A stretch of 64,000 nucleotides of DNA. It comes from Hafnia alvei. Its GTDB lineage: Bacteria; Pseudomonadota; Gammaproteobacteria; Enterobacterales; Enterobacteriaceae. A model generated the notes under the pieces. The model was given only the letters and a program-made list of their open reading frames with translations. It was not told the origin of the DNA and searched no databases. The position numbers and the translations under genes are program-made. Location of the stretch: assembly GCF_034424155.1 (NCBI RefSeq), contig NZ_CP139992.1, positions 822,012-886,011 of the forward strand, in the 5' to 3' direction. Of the stretch, positions 39,032-54,029 are shown one piece after another. The stretch's first letter is position 1. The number at the start of each line of letters is the position of its first letter.

Positions 39032-40012
39032 ATGGCACAACAAGTAGAACTAACCGCAACGGTGACGGAATCACAGCTTGGTCATCGTTTAGATCAGGCT
39101 TTGGCCGAATTGTTCCCTGATTATTCACGATCTCGTATAAAAGAGTGGATCCTTGACGATCGCGTCAAGGTTAACGGGAAAATTATCAACAAGCCAAAAG
39201 AAAAAGTGCTCGGTGGCGAAGAAATTGCCATTGATGCGCTAATTGAGGAAGAAGCTCGCTGGGAACCGCAGAATATTCCATTAGATATCGTTTATGAAGA
39301 TAGCGATATTTTGGTGATCAATAAACCGCGAGACTTAGTTGTTCATCCAGGAGCCGGTAATCCTGATGGCACGATCCTGAATGCTTTACTGTATTACTAT
39401 CCAGAAATTGTAGACGTACCGCGTGCGGGTATTGTTCATCGTTTGGATAAAGATACTACGGGTCTGATGGTGGTGGCTAAAACCGTTCCTGCTCAGACGC
39501 GTTTGGTTGAGGCACTACAGGCACGTGAAATTACGCGTGAATATGAAGCGGTAGCAATTGGTACGATGACGGCGGGCGGAACGGTGGAAGAGCCTATTTC
39601 ACGCCATCCAACCAAACGTACTCACATGGCCGTTCACCCGATGGGGAAACCTGCGGTGACGCATTACCGCATTATGGAGCATTTCCGTGCTCATACACGT
39701 CTGCGTTTACGCTTGGAAACCGGCCGTACTCACCAGATCCGCGTGCATATGTCGCATATTAGCCATCCGCTGGTAGGCGATCCTTTATATGGTGGCCGTC
39801 CACGTCCACCAAAAGGTGCTTCGGAAGAGTTTATTACCATTTTGCGTGGCTTTGATCGTCAGGCACTGCACGCAACGATGCTGCGTTTATACCATCCTAT
39901 CAGCGGTATTCAGATGGAATGGCACGCGCCATTGCCTCAGGATATGGTTGATTTGATTTCAGCATTGCAGGCCGATACTGAAGAGTTCAAAGACGAAATG
40001 GATTGGCTATGA
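39032..40012 (+). CDS. rluD: 23S rRNA pseudouridine(1911/1915/1917) synthase RluD
   Basis: Modifies helix 69 of 23S rRNA. 326 residues: S4-like RNA-binding domain at the N-terminus (GHRLDQALAELFPDYSRSRIKEWI), catalytic Asp in GIVHRLDKDTTGLMVVAK and the RLETGRTHQIRVHM motif. The stop shares bases with the pgeF start (ATGA), so the two are coupled. Confidence 0.97.
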   Translation: MAQQVELTATVTESQLGHRLDQALAELFPDYSRSRIKEWILDDRVKVNGKIINKPKEKVLGGEEIAIDALIEEEARWEPQNIPLDIVYEDSDILVINKPRDLVVHPGAGNPDGTILNALLYYYPEIVDVPRAGIVHRLDKDTTGLMVVAKTVPAQTRLVEALQAREITREYEAVAIGTMTAGGTVEEPISRHPTKRTHMAVHPMGKPAVTHYRIMEHFRAHTRLRLRLETGRTHQIRVHMSHISHPLVGDPLYGGRPRPPKGASEEFITILRGFDRQALHATMLRLYHPISGIQMEWHAPLPQDMVDLISALQADTEEFKDEMDWL

Positions 40013-40743
40013 GTGTGTTGATCACACCTTTGTGGCCAGCACCAAACAACGTTGTTGCTTTTAACACCACCCGAAAGGGTGGGGTTAGCGTTCATCCCTA
40101 TGATGCTTTAAATCTGGGGACGCACGTGGGTGATGATGTCACTGTTGTGGCAGAGAACCGCCGCCGGTTGAAGGAGATTATCGTTGCGCCAACGGAACCA
40201 TTTTGGTTAGAGCAAGTACATGGCACTCGCGTTTTGCGTTTAGATGAGAATAGCGATCGCGCTGATAATCAGGCCGATGCCTCTTATACTAATATCGCTG
40301 GGCAGGTTTGTGCGGTAATGACCGCTGACTGCCTGCCTGTTCTCTTTTGTAATCGTCAGGGAACAGAAGTTGCCGCTGCGCATGCTGGCTGGCGCGGTTT
40401 ATGCGACGGCGTATTGGAGCAAACGCTGGCATGCTTTGATTCGTCTCCAGAAGATATTCTTGCTTGGTTTGGTCCTGCGATTGGCCCGACTGCTTTTGAA
40501 GTTGGGGGCGAGGTTCGCGAAAAGTTCATTGAGCAAGACGCCGATGCGGAACAGGCTTTTACTCAGCATGGCGAAAAATATTTAGCTGATATTTATCAGT
40601 TGGCTCATTTACGCTTGCGTCGTGCTGGTGTTCAGACGATCACAGGTGGTGATCTCTGCACCGTCAGCGATAAATCGCGTTTCTTTTCTTATCGTCGCGA
40701 GCCCGTTACCGGGCGAATGGCTGCGTTGATTTGGTTTCGATAG
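40009..40743 (+). CDS. pgeF: Peptidoglycan editing factor PgeF (YfiH, laccase-domain family)
   Basis: Cytoplasmic enzyme that removes wrongly built UDP-MurNAc-Ser precursors. 244 residues from ATG 40009, which overlaps the rluD stop. The metal ligands are in EQVHGT, MTADCLPVLF and AAHAGWRGL, and GPAIGPTAFEVG and the C-terminal FFSYRREPVTGRMA are conserved. Confidence 0.95.
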   Translation: MSVLITPLWPAPNNVVAFNTTRKGGVSVHPYDALNLGTHVGDDVTVVAENRRRLKEIIVAPTEPFWLEQVHGTRVLRLDENSDRADNQADASYTNIAGQVCAVMTADCLPVLFCNRQGTEVAAAHAGWRGLCDGVLEQTLACFDSSPEDILAWFGPAIGPTAFEVGGEVREKFIEQDADAEQAFTQHGEKYLADIYQLAHLRLRRAGVQTITGGDLCTVSDKSRFFSYRREPVTGRMAALIWFR

Positions 40744-40763
40744 CCTTATTTTTTAAGGCTTTT
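40742..40763 (+). terminator. rluD-pgeF terminator
   Basis: AGCCTTA / TAAGGCT stem (40742-40748 with 40754-40760) with a following TTTT, partly overlapping the pgeF stop. Confidence 0.75.
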
Positions 40764-40852
40764 GTTATTCATTTAGTTTCCTTTCCAAAAACTGTACCTA
40801 ATGTTTGCCACTTGACTCATAACAAAAAGTAGTCATTTTCGTGCTAATTGAC

Positions 40853-40880
40853 CTTGAAAAGTGTTGAGTAGACCTTACTT
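40853..40880 (+). promoter_or_regulatory. Candidate heat-shock (sigma-32) promoter of clpB
   Basis: CTTGAAA at 40853-40859 matches the sigma-32 -35 box; 13 bases later CCTTACTT (40873-40880) is a weak match to the -10 CCCCATnT. Located 39 bases before the clpB ATG, where the E. coli heat-shock promoter lies. Confidence 0.6.
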
Positions 40881-40918
40881 ATTCTTCAGTAGAAACTTTG
40901 ATACGTCTTGGAGGAATT

Positions 40919-43492
40919 ATGCGTCTGGATCGCTTAACAAGTAAGTTCCAGCTTGCCCTCGCTGACGCCCAGTCACTCGCACTTGGGCGTGATAACCAAT
41001 TTATAGAGCCGGTACATCTGATGAGCGCGTTGCTCAATCAGGATGGGGGCACGGTTCGACCATTATTAACCTCTGCTGGTGTTAATACCGCGAGTTTACG
41101 TCAGGAGCTTGAACAAGCTATCTCTCGTTTACCGCAGGTTGAAGGCGCTGGTGGGGATGTTCAGCCATCGAACGAACTGATTCGTGTTCTGAACCTGTGC
41201 GATAAGCTGGCACAAAAACGTAATGACACTTTTATTTCGTCTGAGCTGTTTGTTCTTGCCGTGTTGGAAGATCGCGGCAATTTAGGCGATATCTTGAAAG
41301 CCGCAGGTGCCAACGTTCAGAAAGTCAGTACCGCCATTGAGCAAATGCGTGGAGGTGAGAAAGTGGATGATGCAAATGCCGAAGACCAACGTCAGGCATT
41401 GAAAAAATACACCGTCGATCTGACCGAGCGTGCCGAACAAGGCAAACTCGACCCAGTGATCGGCCGTGATGAAGAAATTCGCCGTACTATTCAGGTATTG
41501 CAGCGCCGTACCAAAAATAACCCTGTTCTCATCGGTGAGCCTGGGGTCGGTAAGACAGCTATCGTTGAAGGTTTAGCGCAGCGGATTATTAACGGTGAAG
41601 TCCCTGAAGGGCTGAAGAACAAACGCGTTCTCTCCTTAGATATGGGCTCATTGATCGCGGGTGCTAAATTCCGTGGTGAATTTGAAGAGCGACTGAAAGC
41701 CGTATTAAGCGATTTATCGAAACAGGAAGGCAACGTCATTCTGTTTATTGATGAATTGCACACCATGGTTGGCGCAGGTAAAGGCGACGGCGCAATGGAT
41801 GCGGGCAACATGCTTAAACCTGCATTAGCCCGTGGTGAGTTGCATTGCGTTGGTGCGACTACGCTGGATGAATACCGCCAATATATAGAGAAAGACGCTG
41901 CGCTTGAGCGTCGTTTCCAAAAAGTCTTCGTCGCTGAGCCAACGGTAGAAGACACCATTGCTATTTTGCGTGGACTGAAAGAGCGCTACGAGCTGCATCA
42001 CCACGTGCAGATTACTGACCCTGCGATTGTTGCAGCCGCGAATTTGTCGCATCGCTATATTGCGGATCGTCAGCTGCCCGATAAAGCGATTGACCTTATC
42101 GATGAGGCCGCATCAAGCATTCGTATGCAGATGGACTCTAAGCCAGAATCGTTGGATCGCTTAGAACGCCGTATTATTCAGCTCAAGCTTGAACAGCAGG
42201 CGCTGAATAAAGAATCTGATGAAGCAAGTAAAAAGCGCTTGGAAATGCTCAACGAAGAGTTAGAGCATAAAGAGCGTGAATATTCTGAGCTGGAAGAAGA
42301 GTGGAAAGCCGAGAAGGCTTCGCTCAGCGGTACGCAGAATATCAAAGCTGAAATCGAGCAGGCGAAGATTGCGCTTGAGCAGGCTCGCCGTGTCGGTGAT
42401 TTAGCCAAGATGTCTGAAATCCAATACGGCAAGTTGCCTGGTTTGGAAAAACAATTAGAAGCGGCGACGCAGTCTGAAGGTAAGACGATGAAGCTGCTGC
42501 GCAATAAAGTCACCGATGTTGAGATTGCAGAAGTGCTGGCGCGTTGGACCGGTATTCCAGTATCACGCATGTTGGAAAGCGAGCGCGCGAAATTGCTGCG
42601 TATGGAAGACGATCTGCATGAACGTGTTATCGGCCAGAATGAAGCGGTAGAAGCAGTGTCGAATGCGATTCGTCGTAGCCGTGCTGGGTTGTCTGATCCA
42701 AACCGCCCAATTGGTTCTTTCCTATTCTTAGGGCCAACCGGGGTAGGTAAAACAGAGCTGTGTAAAGCGTTAGCAAACTTCTTATTCGACAGCGATGACG
42801 CAATGGTGCGTATCGACATGTCTGAGTTTATGGAAAAACACTCCGTGTCACGTTTAGTGGGGGCGCCTCCAGGATATGTCGGTTATGAAGAAGGTGGTTA
42901 CCTAACTGAAGCTGTACGCCGTCGTCCTTATTCAGTCATCTTGTTAGATGAAGTGGAAAAAGCGCATCCGGATGTATTCAACATCTTGCTGCAGGTATTA
43001 GATGATGGACGACTGACAGATGGGCAAGGCAGAACGGTCGATTTCCGTAACACCGTGGTCATTATGACCTCAAACCTTGGCTCTGATTTGATTCAGGATC
43101 GTTTCGGTCAACTCGATTATGGTGAAATGAAAGAGTTGGTGATGAGCGTGGTGTCACACCACTTCCGCCCTGAGTTTATTAACCGTATAGATGAAACCGT
43201 TGTGTTCCATCCATTAGATCAGAAAAACATCAAGGCGATTGCGCGGATTCAGTTGGAGCGTCTGTACCAACGTCTCGAAGAGAAAGGCTACAGCGTAACC
43301 ATCACCGATGCGGCATTGGAACAGCTTTCAAAAGCGGGCTTCGACCCGGTCTATGGGGCTCGTCCATTGAAACGCGCTATCCAGCAGGAAATCGAAAACC
43401 CGCTGGCCCAGCAAATTTTGTCTGGAAAACTGATTCCGGGCAAAGACATCACGCTAGATGTTGCTGATGAACAAATCGTTGCCAAGCAATAA
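40919..43492 (+). CDS. clpB: ATP-dependent disaggregase ClpB
   Basis: Hexameric AAA+ chaperone that dissolves protein aggregates with DnaK. ATG 40919 after GGAGG gives 857 residues, the E. coli length. N domain (1-about 145), first AAA+ module with GEPGVGKT and [12 protein letters not shown], a long coiled-coil middle domain (about 410-525), and a second module with [14 protein letters not shown] and [14 protein letters not shown]. Compare the diverged relative ClpV of the T6SS at the right end of the window. Confidence 0.97.
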   Translation: MRLDRLTSKFQLALADAQSLALGRDNQFIEPVHLMSALLNQDGGTVRPLLTSAGVNTASLRQELEQAISRLPQVEGAGGDVQPSNELIRVLNLCDKLAQKRNDTFISSELFVLAVLEDRGNLGDILKAAGANVQKVSTAIEQMRGGEKVDDANAEDQRQALKKYTVDLTERAEQGKLDPVIGRDEEIRRTIQVLQRRTKNNPVLIGEPGVGKTAIVEGLAQRIINGEVPEGLKNKRVLSLDMGSLIAGAKFRGEFEERLKAVLSDLSKQEGNVILFIDELHTMVGAGKGDGAMDAGNMLKPALARGELHCVGATTLDEYRQYIEKDAALERRFQKVFVAEPTVEDTIAILRGLKERYELHHHVQITDPAIVAAANLSHRYIADRQLPDKAIDLIDEAASSIRMQMDSKPESLDRLERRIIQLKLEQQALNKESDEASKKRLEMLNEELEHKEREYSELEEEWKAEKASLSGTQNIKAEIEQAKIALEQARRVGDLAKMSEIQYGKLPGLEKQLEAATQSEGKTMKLLRNKVTDVEIAEVLARWTGIPVSRMLESERAKLLRMEDDLHERVIGQNEAVEAVSNAIRRSRAGLSDPNRPIGSFLFLGPTGVGKTELCKALANFLFDSDDAMVRIDMSEFMEKHSVSRLVGAPPGYVGYEEGGYLTEAVRRRPYSVILLDEVEKAHPDVFNILLQVLDDGRLTDGQGRTVDFRNTVVIMTSNLGSDLIQDRFGQLDYGEMKELVMSVVSHHFRPEFINRIDETVVFHPLDQKNIKAIARIQLERLYQRLEEKGYSVTITDAALEQLSKAGFDPVYGARPLKRAIQQEIENPLAQQILSGKLIPGKDITLDVADEQIVAKQ

Positions 43493-43544
43493 TAGGTAAT
43501 AGAAGCGTTCTAAAGGCTCTGATAGCGATATAGAAAGAAAGATA

Positions 43545-43573
43545 AAAAGGCAGCCAATTGGCTGCCTTTTTTA
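43545..43573 (+). terminator. clpB terminator
   Basis: GGCAGCC AATT GGCTGCC stem followed by six T, preceded by A run. Confidence 0.9.
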
Positions 43574-43672
43574 TGCTTGATGAATATAAAAGCAGGTAAT
43601 GAATGAAATTCATCCATTAATTGAATTTTTGATTAAAACTTGCGCGGTTGAAAAGTTTTTTTAAATTAGGGG

Positions 43673-43869
43673 TTGTCAGCCGTTCAGAAGTCCCTATAAT
43701 GCGCCACCACTGACCGGGAACAACGACGCAAACGTCGCTCGGTGAGGAAGAGAAAAGCATCGCAGTAATGCGAATTTCTGAAAAGAAAAAAGCTTGACTC
43801 TTCAGGAGGAAAGCGTAATATGCACCTCCCGAGTTGCTGGAACGAATGTTCGCAATTCGCTGCTCTTTA
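43673..43869 (+). promoter_or_regulatory. rrn promoters P1 and P2 and leader boxA
   Basis: P1: TTGTCA (43673-43678), 16-base spacer, TATAAT (43695-43700), then a GCGCCACC discriminator typical of growth-rate and ppGpp control. P2: TTGACT (43794-43799), 16-base spacer, TAATAT (43816-43821). BoxA antitermination element TGCTCTTTA at 43861-43869. AT-rich UP-element-like sequence precedes P1. Confidence 0.9.
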
Positions 43870-44036
43870 ACAATTTATCAGACAATCTGTGTGGGCACTC
43901 ACAAGACAATATCTAACGTCCTCGGACGATAAAATATTAAAGTCTTGAAGAGTGACCAAGCAGTAATTCATTTAGTGAATTATTACGAAAGTTAATTTTC
44001 GAGCATCGCTTCACTTGTTGAAGCAAATCAAGCTTT

Positions 44037-45579
<1,543 letters not shown>

Positions 45580-45717
45580 CCTAAAGATAGCGTTAAGTGC
45601 AGTGTCCACACAGATTGTCTGATGAAATTAATGAGCAAGAGCACCTGTTGATGTCGTGAGTTTTAAGACTCATGCTGATACGAAACGAGAAAGCGCAAGC
45701 TTTGTCGGTATTTTCGT

Positions 45718-45793
45718 GTCCCCATCGTCTAGAGGCCTAGGACACTGCCCTTTCACGGCTGTAACAGGGGTTCGAATCCCCTTGGGGACGCCA
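45718..45793 (+). tRNA. gltT: tRNA-Glu (UUC) in the 16S-23S spacer
   Basis: 76 nt, acceptor GTCCCCA / TGGGGAC, anticodon TTC in CCCTTTCACGG, CCA encoded. Sole tRNA in this spacer. The exact gene name among the rrn-borne tRNA-Glu copies cannot be fixed from the sequence. Confidence 0.97.
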
Positions 45794-45879
45794 TTCCGAT
45801 AATGAGTGAAAGACATTATCACCCGTTCTGATGAACGAAAAATCTTAAAGATGATTCTAACGAGTCGTGTTTAAGATAT

Positions 45880-45888
45880 TGCTCTTTA
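45880..45888 (+). promoter_or_regulatory. Spacer boxA antitermination site
   Basis: TGCTCTTTA before 23S, the same sequence as the leader boxA at 43861-43869; loads the NusB/NusE antitermination complex. Confidence 0.85.
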
Positions 45889-46056
45889 ACAATCTGGAAC
45901 AAGCTGAAATTTGAAAGCTTAAGCAACTGTGAGAATGACTTCGGTCAAACACTGACACAGTTTGCATTAAGCAGTCTCTCAATTTTTTGCAATCTTGAAT
46001 GCTGTCTTGAACCGGTTCGTAACCGCGTTCATTAAAGAGACACCTTCGGGTTGTGA

Positions 46057-48965
<2,909 letters not shown>

Positions 48966-49084
48966 ACAACACCGAAGGTGTTTTAAGACGCAGAGACGCG
49001 AAAACACAAAGAGTAGGCTTGTTGAACAGATTGGATTAGCTGGTGAGCTGTAGAAATACGGGTCACGGGTTAATTAACAGAATA

Positions 49085-49204
49085 TGCCTGGCGGCGATAG
49101 CGCGGTGGTCCCACCTGACCCCATGCCGAACTCAGAAGTGAAACGCCGTAGCGCCGATGGTAGTGTGGGGTCTCCCCATGCGAGAGTAGGGAACTGCCAG
49201 GCTT
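49085..49204 (+). rRNA. rrf: 5S ribosomal RNA
   Basis: 120 nt, TGCCTGGCGGCGATAGCGCG to GGAACTGCCAGGC, ends complementary; conserved CCCACCTGACCCCATGCCGA core. Confidence 0.97.
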
Positions 49205-49289
49205 TAAATTCGTTCCTTTTCCTTTGACACGGAAAATAGCAGGAACAAACTGACATCAGACGAATGCTGATGTGAGAGAAAGAATCGGT

Positions 49290-49366
49290 GGAGCGGTAGT
49301 TCAGTTGGTTAGAATACCTGCCTGTCACGCAGGGGGTCGCGGGTTCGAGCCCCGTCCGTTCCGCCA
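49290..49366 (+). tRNA. tRNA-Asp (GUC)
   Basis: 77 nt, acceptor GGAGCGG / CCGTTCC, anticodon GTC in CCTGTCACGCAGG, CCA encoded. Distal tRNA of the rrn operon, 85 bases after 5S. It marks the edge between backbone and the T6SS-bearing region. Confidence 0.97.
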
Positions 49367-49402
49367 CTTATTTTTTGGACGTATTCGTACGTTTCTATAA
49401 GT

Positions 49403-49442
49403 AAAAAAAACCGTAAGGCCATAAGGTCTTACGGTTTTTTTT
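49403..49442 (+). terminator. rrn operon terminator
   Basis: ACCGTAAGGCC / GGTCTTACGGT type stem (49410-49435) with eight A before and eight T after. Confidence 0.92.
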
Positions 49443-50456
49443 CATCTGTATGTTTCCCTCTCTGTAACATCGAAGCTGCAAGACAATGAGTGTGTGAATT
49501 CCCCCCCACAGTAAATCCTGATACACTCATCCTCAATTACTAGCGGGATAAAACGATTAAATTTCAGAATATTGCAGCCATCATTTTTTTTAACCGGCCT
49601 ACGTGCCAATGTTTATTAAGGTGCTAATGATGGCTATTATCATCCGCCAACTCTTCTCTACTGAGCTCCAGAAAGTTAAACCTGCGGCAAAATCTAATAT
49701 GCTGCTTGATGATTCTCTGAGCTTGATGACCCGTTACCTGATTAAATGGTAGCTGTTGAAGCTGGTACGTCTCAGAGGATACCAACATAGATAAGAAAGA
49801 GACTCGAAGGCAAGTTAGTGGTTATATATTGAACCATTACAAGGGGGAGCTGACGTCGGAAGGAAAACAGATAACGTTCTTACTGTAAAATCGTGGCCAA
49901 AATTACTTGACCACTACATATTAATAATATGCCTATCGGAAGATAATATATCTCGCCTCCGTTTTGACTATCGAGTAATCATTATTCAGTAAATTCTTGG
50001 CATCAATACAATATAAATTATCGAGAATATCATTGTGGGTTTTTATCAGAATGGCTGACTGAATTAATATTCATTGTAATTCTCCATGTTCTTACCGGTG
50101 ACTGAGAATAAATAGGCAGGGAAAGATGGCTGTAAAGCGCATAGCACCAGACATTACTGTCTATCACGTTAATTTCAGGTTGTTAATTTATAATATTGAC
50201 CGCCTCATAATTATTATTCAGAACGGCATAGTTAAATAATGGCTGTGGTAGTAAATATTCAATTAATTATCTCCTTCGTGCTATTCAGTATGATAATCTG
50301 CCTTATTCATTAGTTAGTTGCATTCAATTAATTTATTTGTATTGTGAATGTTTAAAAAATAAAACGCCATTTGTCAGTGGCCACTGCAGGTATATAATCC
50401 ATCATGGATTTTTAGACAAAAATAAATAACCATTGAATGCAGGGAAGGGCATAAAT
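49443..50456. other. AT-rich region after the rrn operon, no convincing gene
   Basis: 1014 bases between the rrn terminator and a lipoprotein gene. No frame with a ribosome site and codon-like composition was found; the stretch around 49620-49760 has a short open piece that ends in a stop and looks like decayed coding sequence, but I recognise no family. Base composition is clearly more AT-rich than the backbone. It forms the junction between the rrn operon and the T6SS region. Confidence 0.55.
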
Positions 50457-51233
50457 ATGTATTTCAGATCGGCTATATTCTTCTGTACCGCAGTATCTCT
50501 ATTTCTACTAGCAGGCTGTGCGCCGCACTCTCCTATTGATGCGAAGAAGACGGGTGCACGGACAGTAAGTAGTGTAAGTAAAAGCGCATCTGGGCAACTG
50601 ACGGATAAAGATATCTTTGGAAATGAAACCACCCTGTCGGTTTCTGAAGAAGATATCCAAGCTGCGCTAGAAGGGAATATGTTCCACGTGCCGCTAAATT
50701 CTTCCGTCATTCTGGTGCAGTCCGGCAGTCGCGCACCAGAAATTGCTATGCAGCAGGAAATGAGCAAATATTATACTATTGCCACCTTTTCCGGCATACC
50801 AGACAGGCAGAAAGCGATTTCGTGCAATAAAGACGAAAACGGAGGGACCGTAGCCAGTGAAAATATGAACTGGATGCAGGCATTACGCTTTGTTGCTGCA
50901 AAAGGTCATCAAAAAGCCATTATTGTTTACCAGGACATGTTGCAGTCCGGCAGATATGATTCCGTAACAAGAACAACAGTGTGGTCGGACTACAAAGACG
51001 GAAAACTGACGGATTTGGCCTCACTGCGCTATTTGGTGCGTTTCACTCTGGTTGATGTGGCTACGGGGGAATGGGCAACCTGGTCTCCGGTAAACTATGA
51101 ATACAGCGTACTATCACCACTGTTAGGGAAAAATATGACCAGCGCTACAGAGGCAACAGAACAACAAATCACGCAGCTTAAGCAGAAAACGTATGCGGCA
51201 ATTGCTAAAGATCTGGTGAATCGCTATCAGTAA
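50457..51233 (+). CDS. Unidentified lipoprotein next to the T6SS
   Basis: 258 residues from ATG 50457 ([21 protein letters not shown]), preceded by AGGGAAGGG; signal peptide with lipobox LAGC at residue 21. The body has no motif I can name; it alternates beta-like segments ([38 protein letters not shown]) and ends in a helical segment ([19 protein letters not shown]). It points toward hcp, so it is not in the T6SS operon. Whether it serves the secretion system is unknown. Confidence 0.8.
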   Translation: MYFRSAIFFCTAVSLFLLAGCAPHSPIDAKKTGARTVSSVSKSASGQLTDKDIFGNETTLSVSEEDIQAALEGNMFHVPLNSSVILVQSGSRAPEIAMQQEMSKYYTIATFSGIPDRQKAISCNKDENGGTVASENMNWMQALRFVAAKGHQKAIIVYQDMLQSGRYDSVTRTTVWSDYKDGKLTDLASLRYLVRFTLVDVATGEWATWSPVNYEYSVLSPLLGKNMTSATEATEQQITQLKQKTYAAIAKDLVNRYQ

Positions 51234-51995
51234 TCAGTGTTGCCTGCCTCCAATAATCTGGGGTAGTCAGTGGTACGAAAATTTCTGTGCATCCGGCTAG
51301 TCCTGTTTTCTGGTCAGAAGCCATGCCAGTGAGCACGCCGTAAATGGGGGAGGGGATGCTGCCCGGTTGCAGGTATTCCAGCCAGACTGTCCACCTGAGA
51401 CTCGCCTGGAGCCGACCAGTCCTCCCCCCATGTTCTCGTGATACACGCCGTTTATCGGGAACAACCTGAAGCATTTCTTACCACATAGCATTCATAGTGT
51501 CGTTTTTAAGGGTAGCTATTCAGACAGTAGACCATTTTCCCCATTCAGCAGCAAATCAAGGCAGCGCCAATGGTTGATGTCATCAGGCTTAGCGTAGTCA
51601 GCATCCGTGTGATATCTCACTATCCTTACGTATTTCTTGCTTTCTTACATAGACAGGCGAAATAAAATATCTACCGGGATCGAATTAGATAGAAATATGT
51701 CAGTCAGAGCAGCCCGAATTGACGGATGCAGGATTAATGCAATATCACATCTTCAGGAGCGATAGCGTTTGTATTTCCTGCCAGAGTTAATGCGTATAAG
51801 GACTATGTCGTTTATCCATAAACAACATCATCTAGCAGGATATCGGTAAAAATATTAGTACGGCCAGCCAGAGATTTCTTTGCCCTTCATAAGTTGGACT
51901 TGTTCAATATTCGCCATAAATCTGGATATTTTTACAGAAAATATTAGTAACTCTGACCGAATCAGAAACGATATCATCACAGAAAATCATTTCCC
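51234..51995. other. Gene-free stretch between the lipoprotein and hcp
   Basis: 762 bases. Bases about 51290-51480 are richer in GC than their surroundings and stay open in two minus-strand frames (51205-51474, 51297-51491), but neither has a ribosome site or recognisable domain. I have the impression of a recurrent short enterobacterial sequence there but cannot name it. The rest is AT-rich without features. Confidence 0.5.
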
Positions 51996-52475
51996 TCAAA
52001 AAAGCCGATCTTCCCACAAACTGTACGCGCTGGTACCGGCAATGCAGTGTTCCTGAGTGATGCTTTCATAAGTGAAATACACAGATTCCTCTGGTTGGCC
52101 ACCACTGTCGGTGATCAAATGCGGCACTGATAGATGGATAGCTGAAATGCGTGCGTTAATCAGTTTCACTTTATAATACAGCTCATTAATACCGAAACGG
52201 TTAGTGCGATAGAATTCAAAATCACAGGTCAGGCATTCATTTTCGGTAATCGCTTTACTCAGTAAAGGTGTTGATTTATCCACCGGTTTCTGGATATTCA
52301 GGGCAAGATGATTAACGTTTTGTGCTCGGTTCAGCCCGTGGCTCATACCCAAAATCATAATCTGATCAGTATGCGCAATCTGAGCCTTATTACCGATTGA
52401 TGCCTGAGAACAACAGCCTGCTGAAATTAGCGCCTGAAGATCGCCGTTCAGCGTCAGATAAACAAGATTTGCCAT
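51996..52475 (-). CDS. hcp: T6SS tube protein Hcp (TssD)
   Basis: 159 residues of the Hcp family that forms the hexameric inner tube and can carry effectors in its lumen. Start MANLVYLTLNGDLQALISAGC is the enterobacterial Hcp start; LNIQKPVDKSTPLLSKA, CLTCDFEFYRTN, YYKVKLINARISAI and YFTYESITQEHCIAGTSAY match the family pattern. AAGGAG precedes the ATG. It is the last gene of the visible minus-strand cluster; no terminator is obvious after it. Confidence 0.92.
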   Translation of the reverse strand: MANLVYLTLNGDLQALISAGCCSQASIGNKAQIAHTDQIMILGMSHGLNRAQNVNHLALNIQKPVDKSTPLLSKAITENECLTCDFEFYRTNRFGINELYYKVKLINARISAIHLSVPHLITDSGGQPEESVYFTYESITQEHCIAGTSAYSLWEDRLF

Positions 52476-52498
52476 GATAAACTCCTTTGATTCATTTG

Positions 52499-53845
52499 TT
52501 ATTTCTCAGATTTGGTTTCGCTTGCCATCTCCGGCAAAGTATTATTTTTCAGCAATAGCCAGCGACTTGATACGCCATCCAGCCGTTCGTTGATCTGTTT
52601 TTCCAGTGCACTGGTATTCTGTCCCTGAGAGCGGGCGTCCTGATACTGTGTCAGCAGGGACTCAAGTGGTGTCTCTTGCCCCAGCCCCCGCTCCGCCTGC
52701 CAGATGACATTCTTGATATAGGACAAGGTTAATCCCTCTTTCTCACGGCGCATCACCAGGTCAGCAAAAGCATGTAAATCCTGACGGGTCTGCAACCAGC
52801 CCCGTAACTGCGGGCTGCTCTGTGCGCGGATTTTCAATGTCTCATTCCATTCGGCTGTAGCCTGCTGCTGCTGTTGACTTTCCGGCCAGCGGCTGTCTGC
52901 GATACGGGTCATTTGTTCGCCAGTATCCAGCGGCTGTAGTAGTGATGACGCCAGAAGCTCTTGCAGCTGCTGCGCATAAGTTTCTGGCGCAGGCGAGGAG
53001 AGCCAGAGGGTGGCGGCGCCCTGCGCCGTATCTCTGACCCGCGCTAGTTGCTGCTGCATCGGATAGACCTGCCACCACCAGAGCGCGGCAGCGATAATCG
53101 CCGTACCGACAACGCCTGCCACGAAACTTTTTATCACGCGGATCTGATTTTGTTTCTGCGCTGTGCCTACATCCGTCAAGTTGAGAACGGCTACCTTCAT
53201 TTTCGGTAAATTCGGTAACGGCGGTATGCCTTCTGCCATTGTGGACACTGTGCTCTCCGGCGCATAAACCAAAGTCCTGACAGAGGGTTGCGCCTGCGGC
53301 TCTATCATCTTCTTCTGTTGTGGCTCAAGCCGGTTACGGGTGTTCTGCACAAAATACAGCAGATTCTCTACACGCGGCTGGCGCTTCAGCTCCACTTGTT
53401 GGAGTTTGTCGCAAATAAGCTGCAATGCCCGCTCGGTGCGGTATAGCACCGGTAAGTCCATCTCTGCAAAAGAAAGCTGCTGACGCAGAATATTGCCGGT
53501 ACGGGTATTGAACCAGTCCAGCATTTCGGTTCTTGCCTGCCCGTTCTGTGGCCAGAAGTTATCCCACTCGTGAGCCACCATCGCCGCTAGCAGCTCGGTC
53601 CCTTCACAGAATCCCTCAAGCCCCTGAATGCGGGTACGCGCTAGTGCGTAGTAGGTCGCCGTGTGTAAATCCACTCCGTTGGTTTTAAAAATCGTCAACG
53701 CCAGTGACTCTACCAGCCGCCAGTTCAGTTCCGGCTGTGACGGATGACTGGCTTTGTTGATTTCCTCACGAATGGCGCTGAACTCCGGCAGGCCACGAGG
53801 GTCGCTGCCGGTAGCAATGATTTGTGAAAGTGCGTCAGTGCTCAT
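52499..53845 (-). CDS. T6SS ImpA-domain protein, VasL/TagA type
   Basis: 448 residues. N-terminal ImpA domain (GSDPRGLPEFSAIREEINKA about residues 13-32, HEWDNFWPQ about 90-100), then a linker and a transmembrane helix (VAGVVGTAIIAAALWWWQVY, about residue 240-260), and a C-terminal periplasmic region. This layout fits the VasL/TagA group rather than cytoplasmic TssA; TagA-type proteins stop and hold the distal end of the sheath at the membrane. Its ATG lies 10 bases after the stop of a decayed tssM 3' copy, which suggests that it once directly followed tssM. Confidence 0.82.
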   Translation of the reverse strand: MSTDALSQIIATGSDPRGLPEFSAIREEINKASHPSQPELNWRLVESLALTIFKTNGVDLHTATYYALARTRIQGLEGFCEGTELLAAMVAHEWDNFWPQNGQARTEMLDWFNTRTGNILRQQLSFAEMDLPVLYRTERALQLICDKLQQVELKRQPRVENLLYFVQNTRNRLEPQQKKMIEPQAQPSVRTLVYAPESTVSTMAEGIPPLPNLPKMKVAVLNLTDVGTAQKQNQIRVIKSFVAGVVGTAIIAAALWWWQVYPMQQQLARVRDTAQGAATLWLSSPAPETYAQQLQELLASSLLQPLDTGEQMTRIADSRWPESQQQQQATAEWNETLKIRAQSSPQLRGWLQTRQDLHAFADLVMRREKEGLTLSYIKNVIWQAERGLGQETPLESLLTQYQDARSQGQNTSALEKQINERLDGVSSRWLLLKNNTLPEMASETKSEK

Positions 53846-53855
53846 ATCTGCCTCA

Positions 53856-53975
53856 TTAGTACAACGTATCTGGTAAGAGGGACGGGCTGAACTGTCCGCC
53901 AGTAAACAGGTTGTTCTGTATCGGTATGTACCCGGTAAATCATTGCGCTCTCTTCAACTGTAATTTCACGCGGCA
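53856..53975 (-). pseudogene. Decayed duplicate of the tssM 3' end
   Basis: Aligns base by base with the end of the real tssM: TAGTACAACGTATCTGGTAA here against TAGTACAGCGTATCCGGTAA at 57548, and TATCGGTATGTACCCGGTAA against TATCGGTATGAACCCGATAC. Read in frame it gives EITVEESAMIYRVHTDTE, matching RFNVDGGAMVYRVHTDME of TssM, and then a two-base deletion destroys the frame. Only about the last 40 codons are present. It has no start and is a relic, not a gene. Confidence 0.88.
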
Positions 53976-54029
53976 CCCCGTGATCGATTCTGCAGCAGCA
54001 GTAGTGGTTTTGCGCACACGCTGGCATGT

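Noticed and set aside
49074-49367. Minus-strand frame beginning MAERTGLEPATPCV over tRNA-Asp and 5S
   Set aside because: A well-known artefact of reading tRNA genes as protein.
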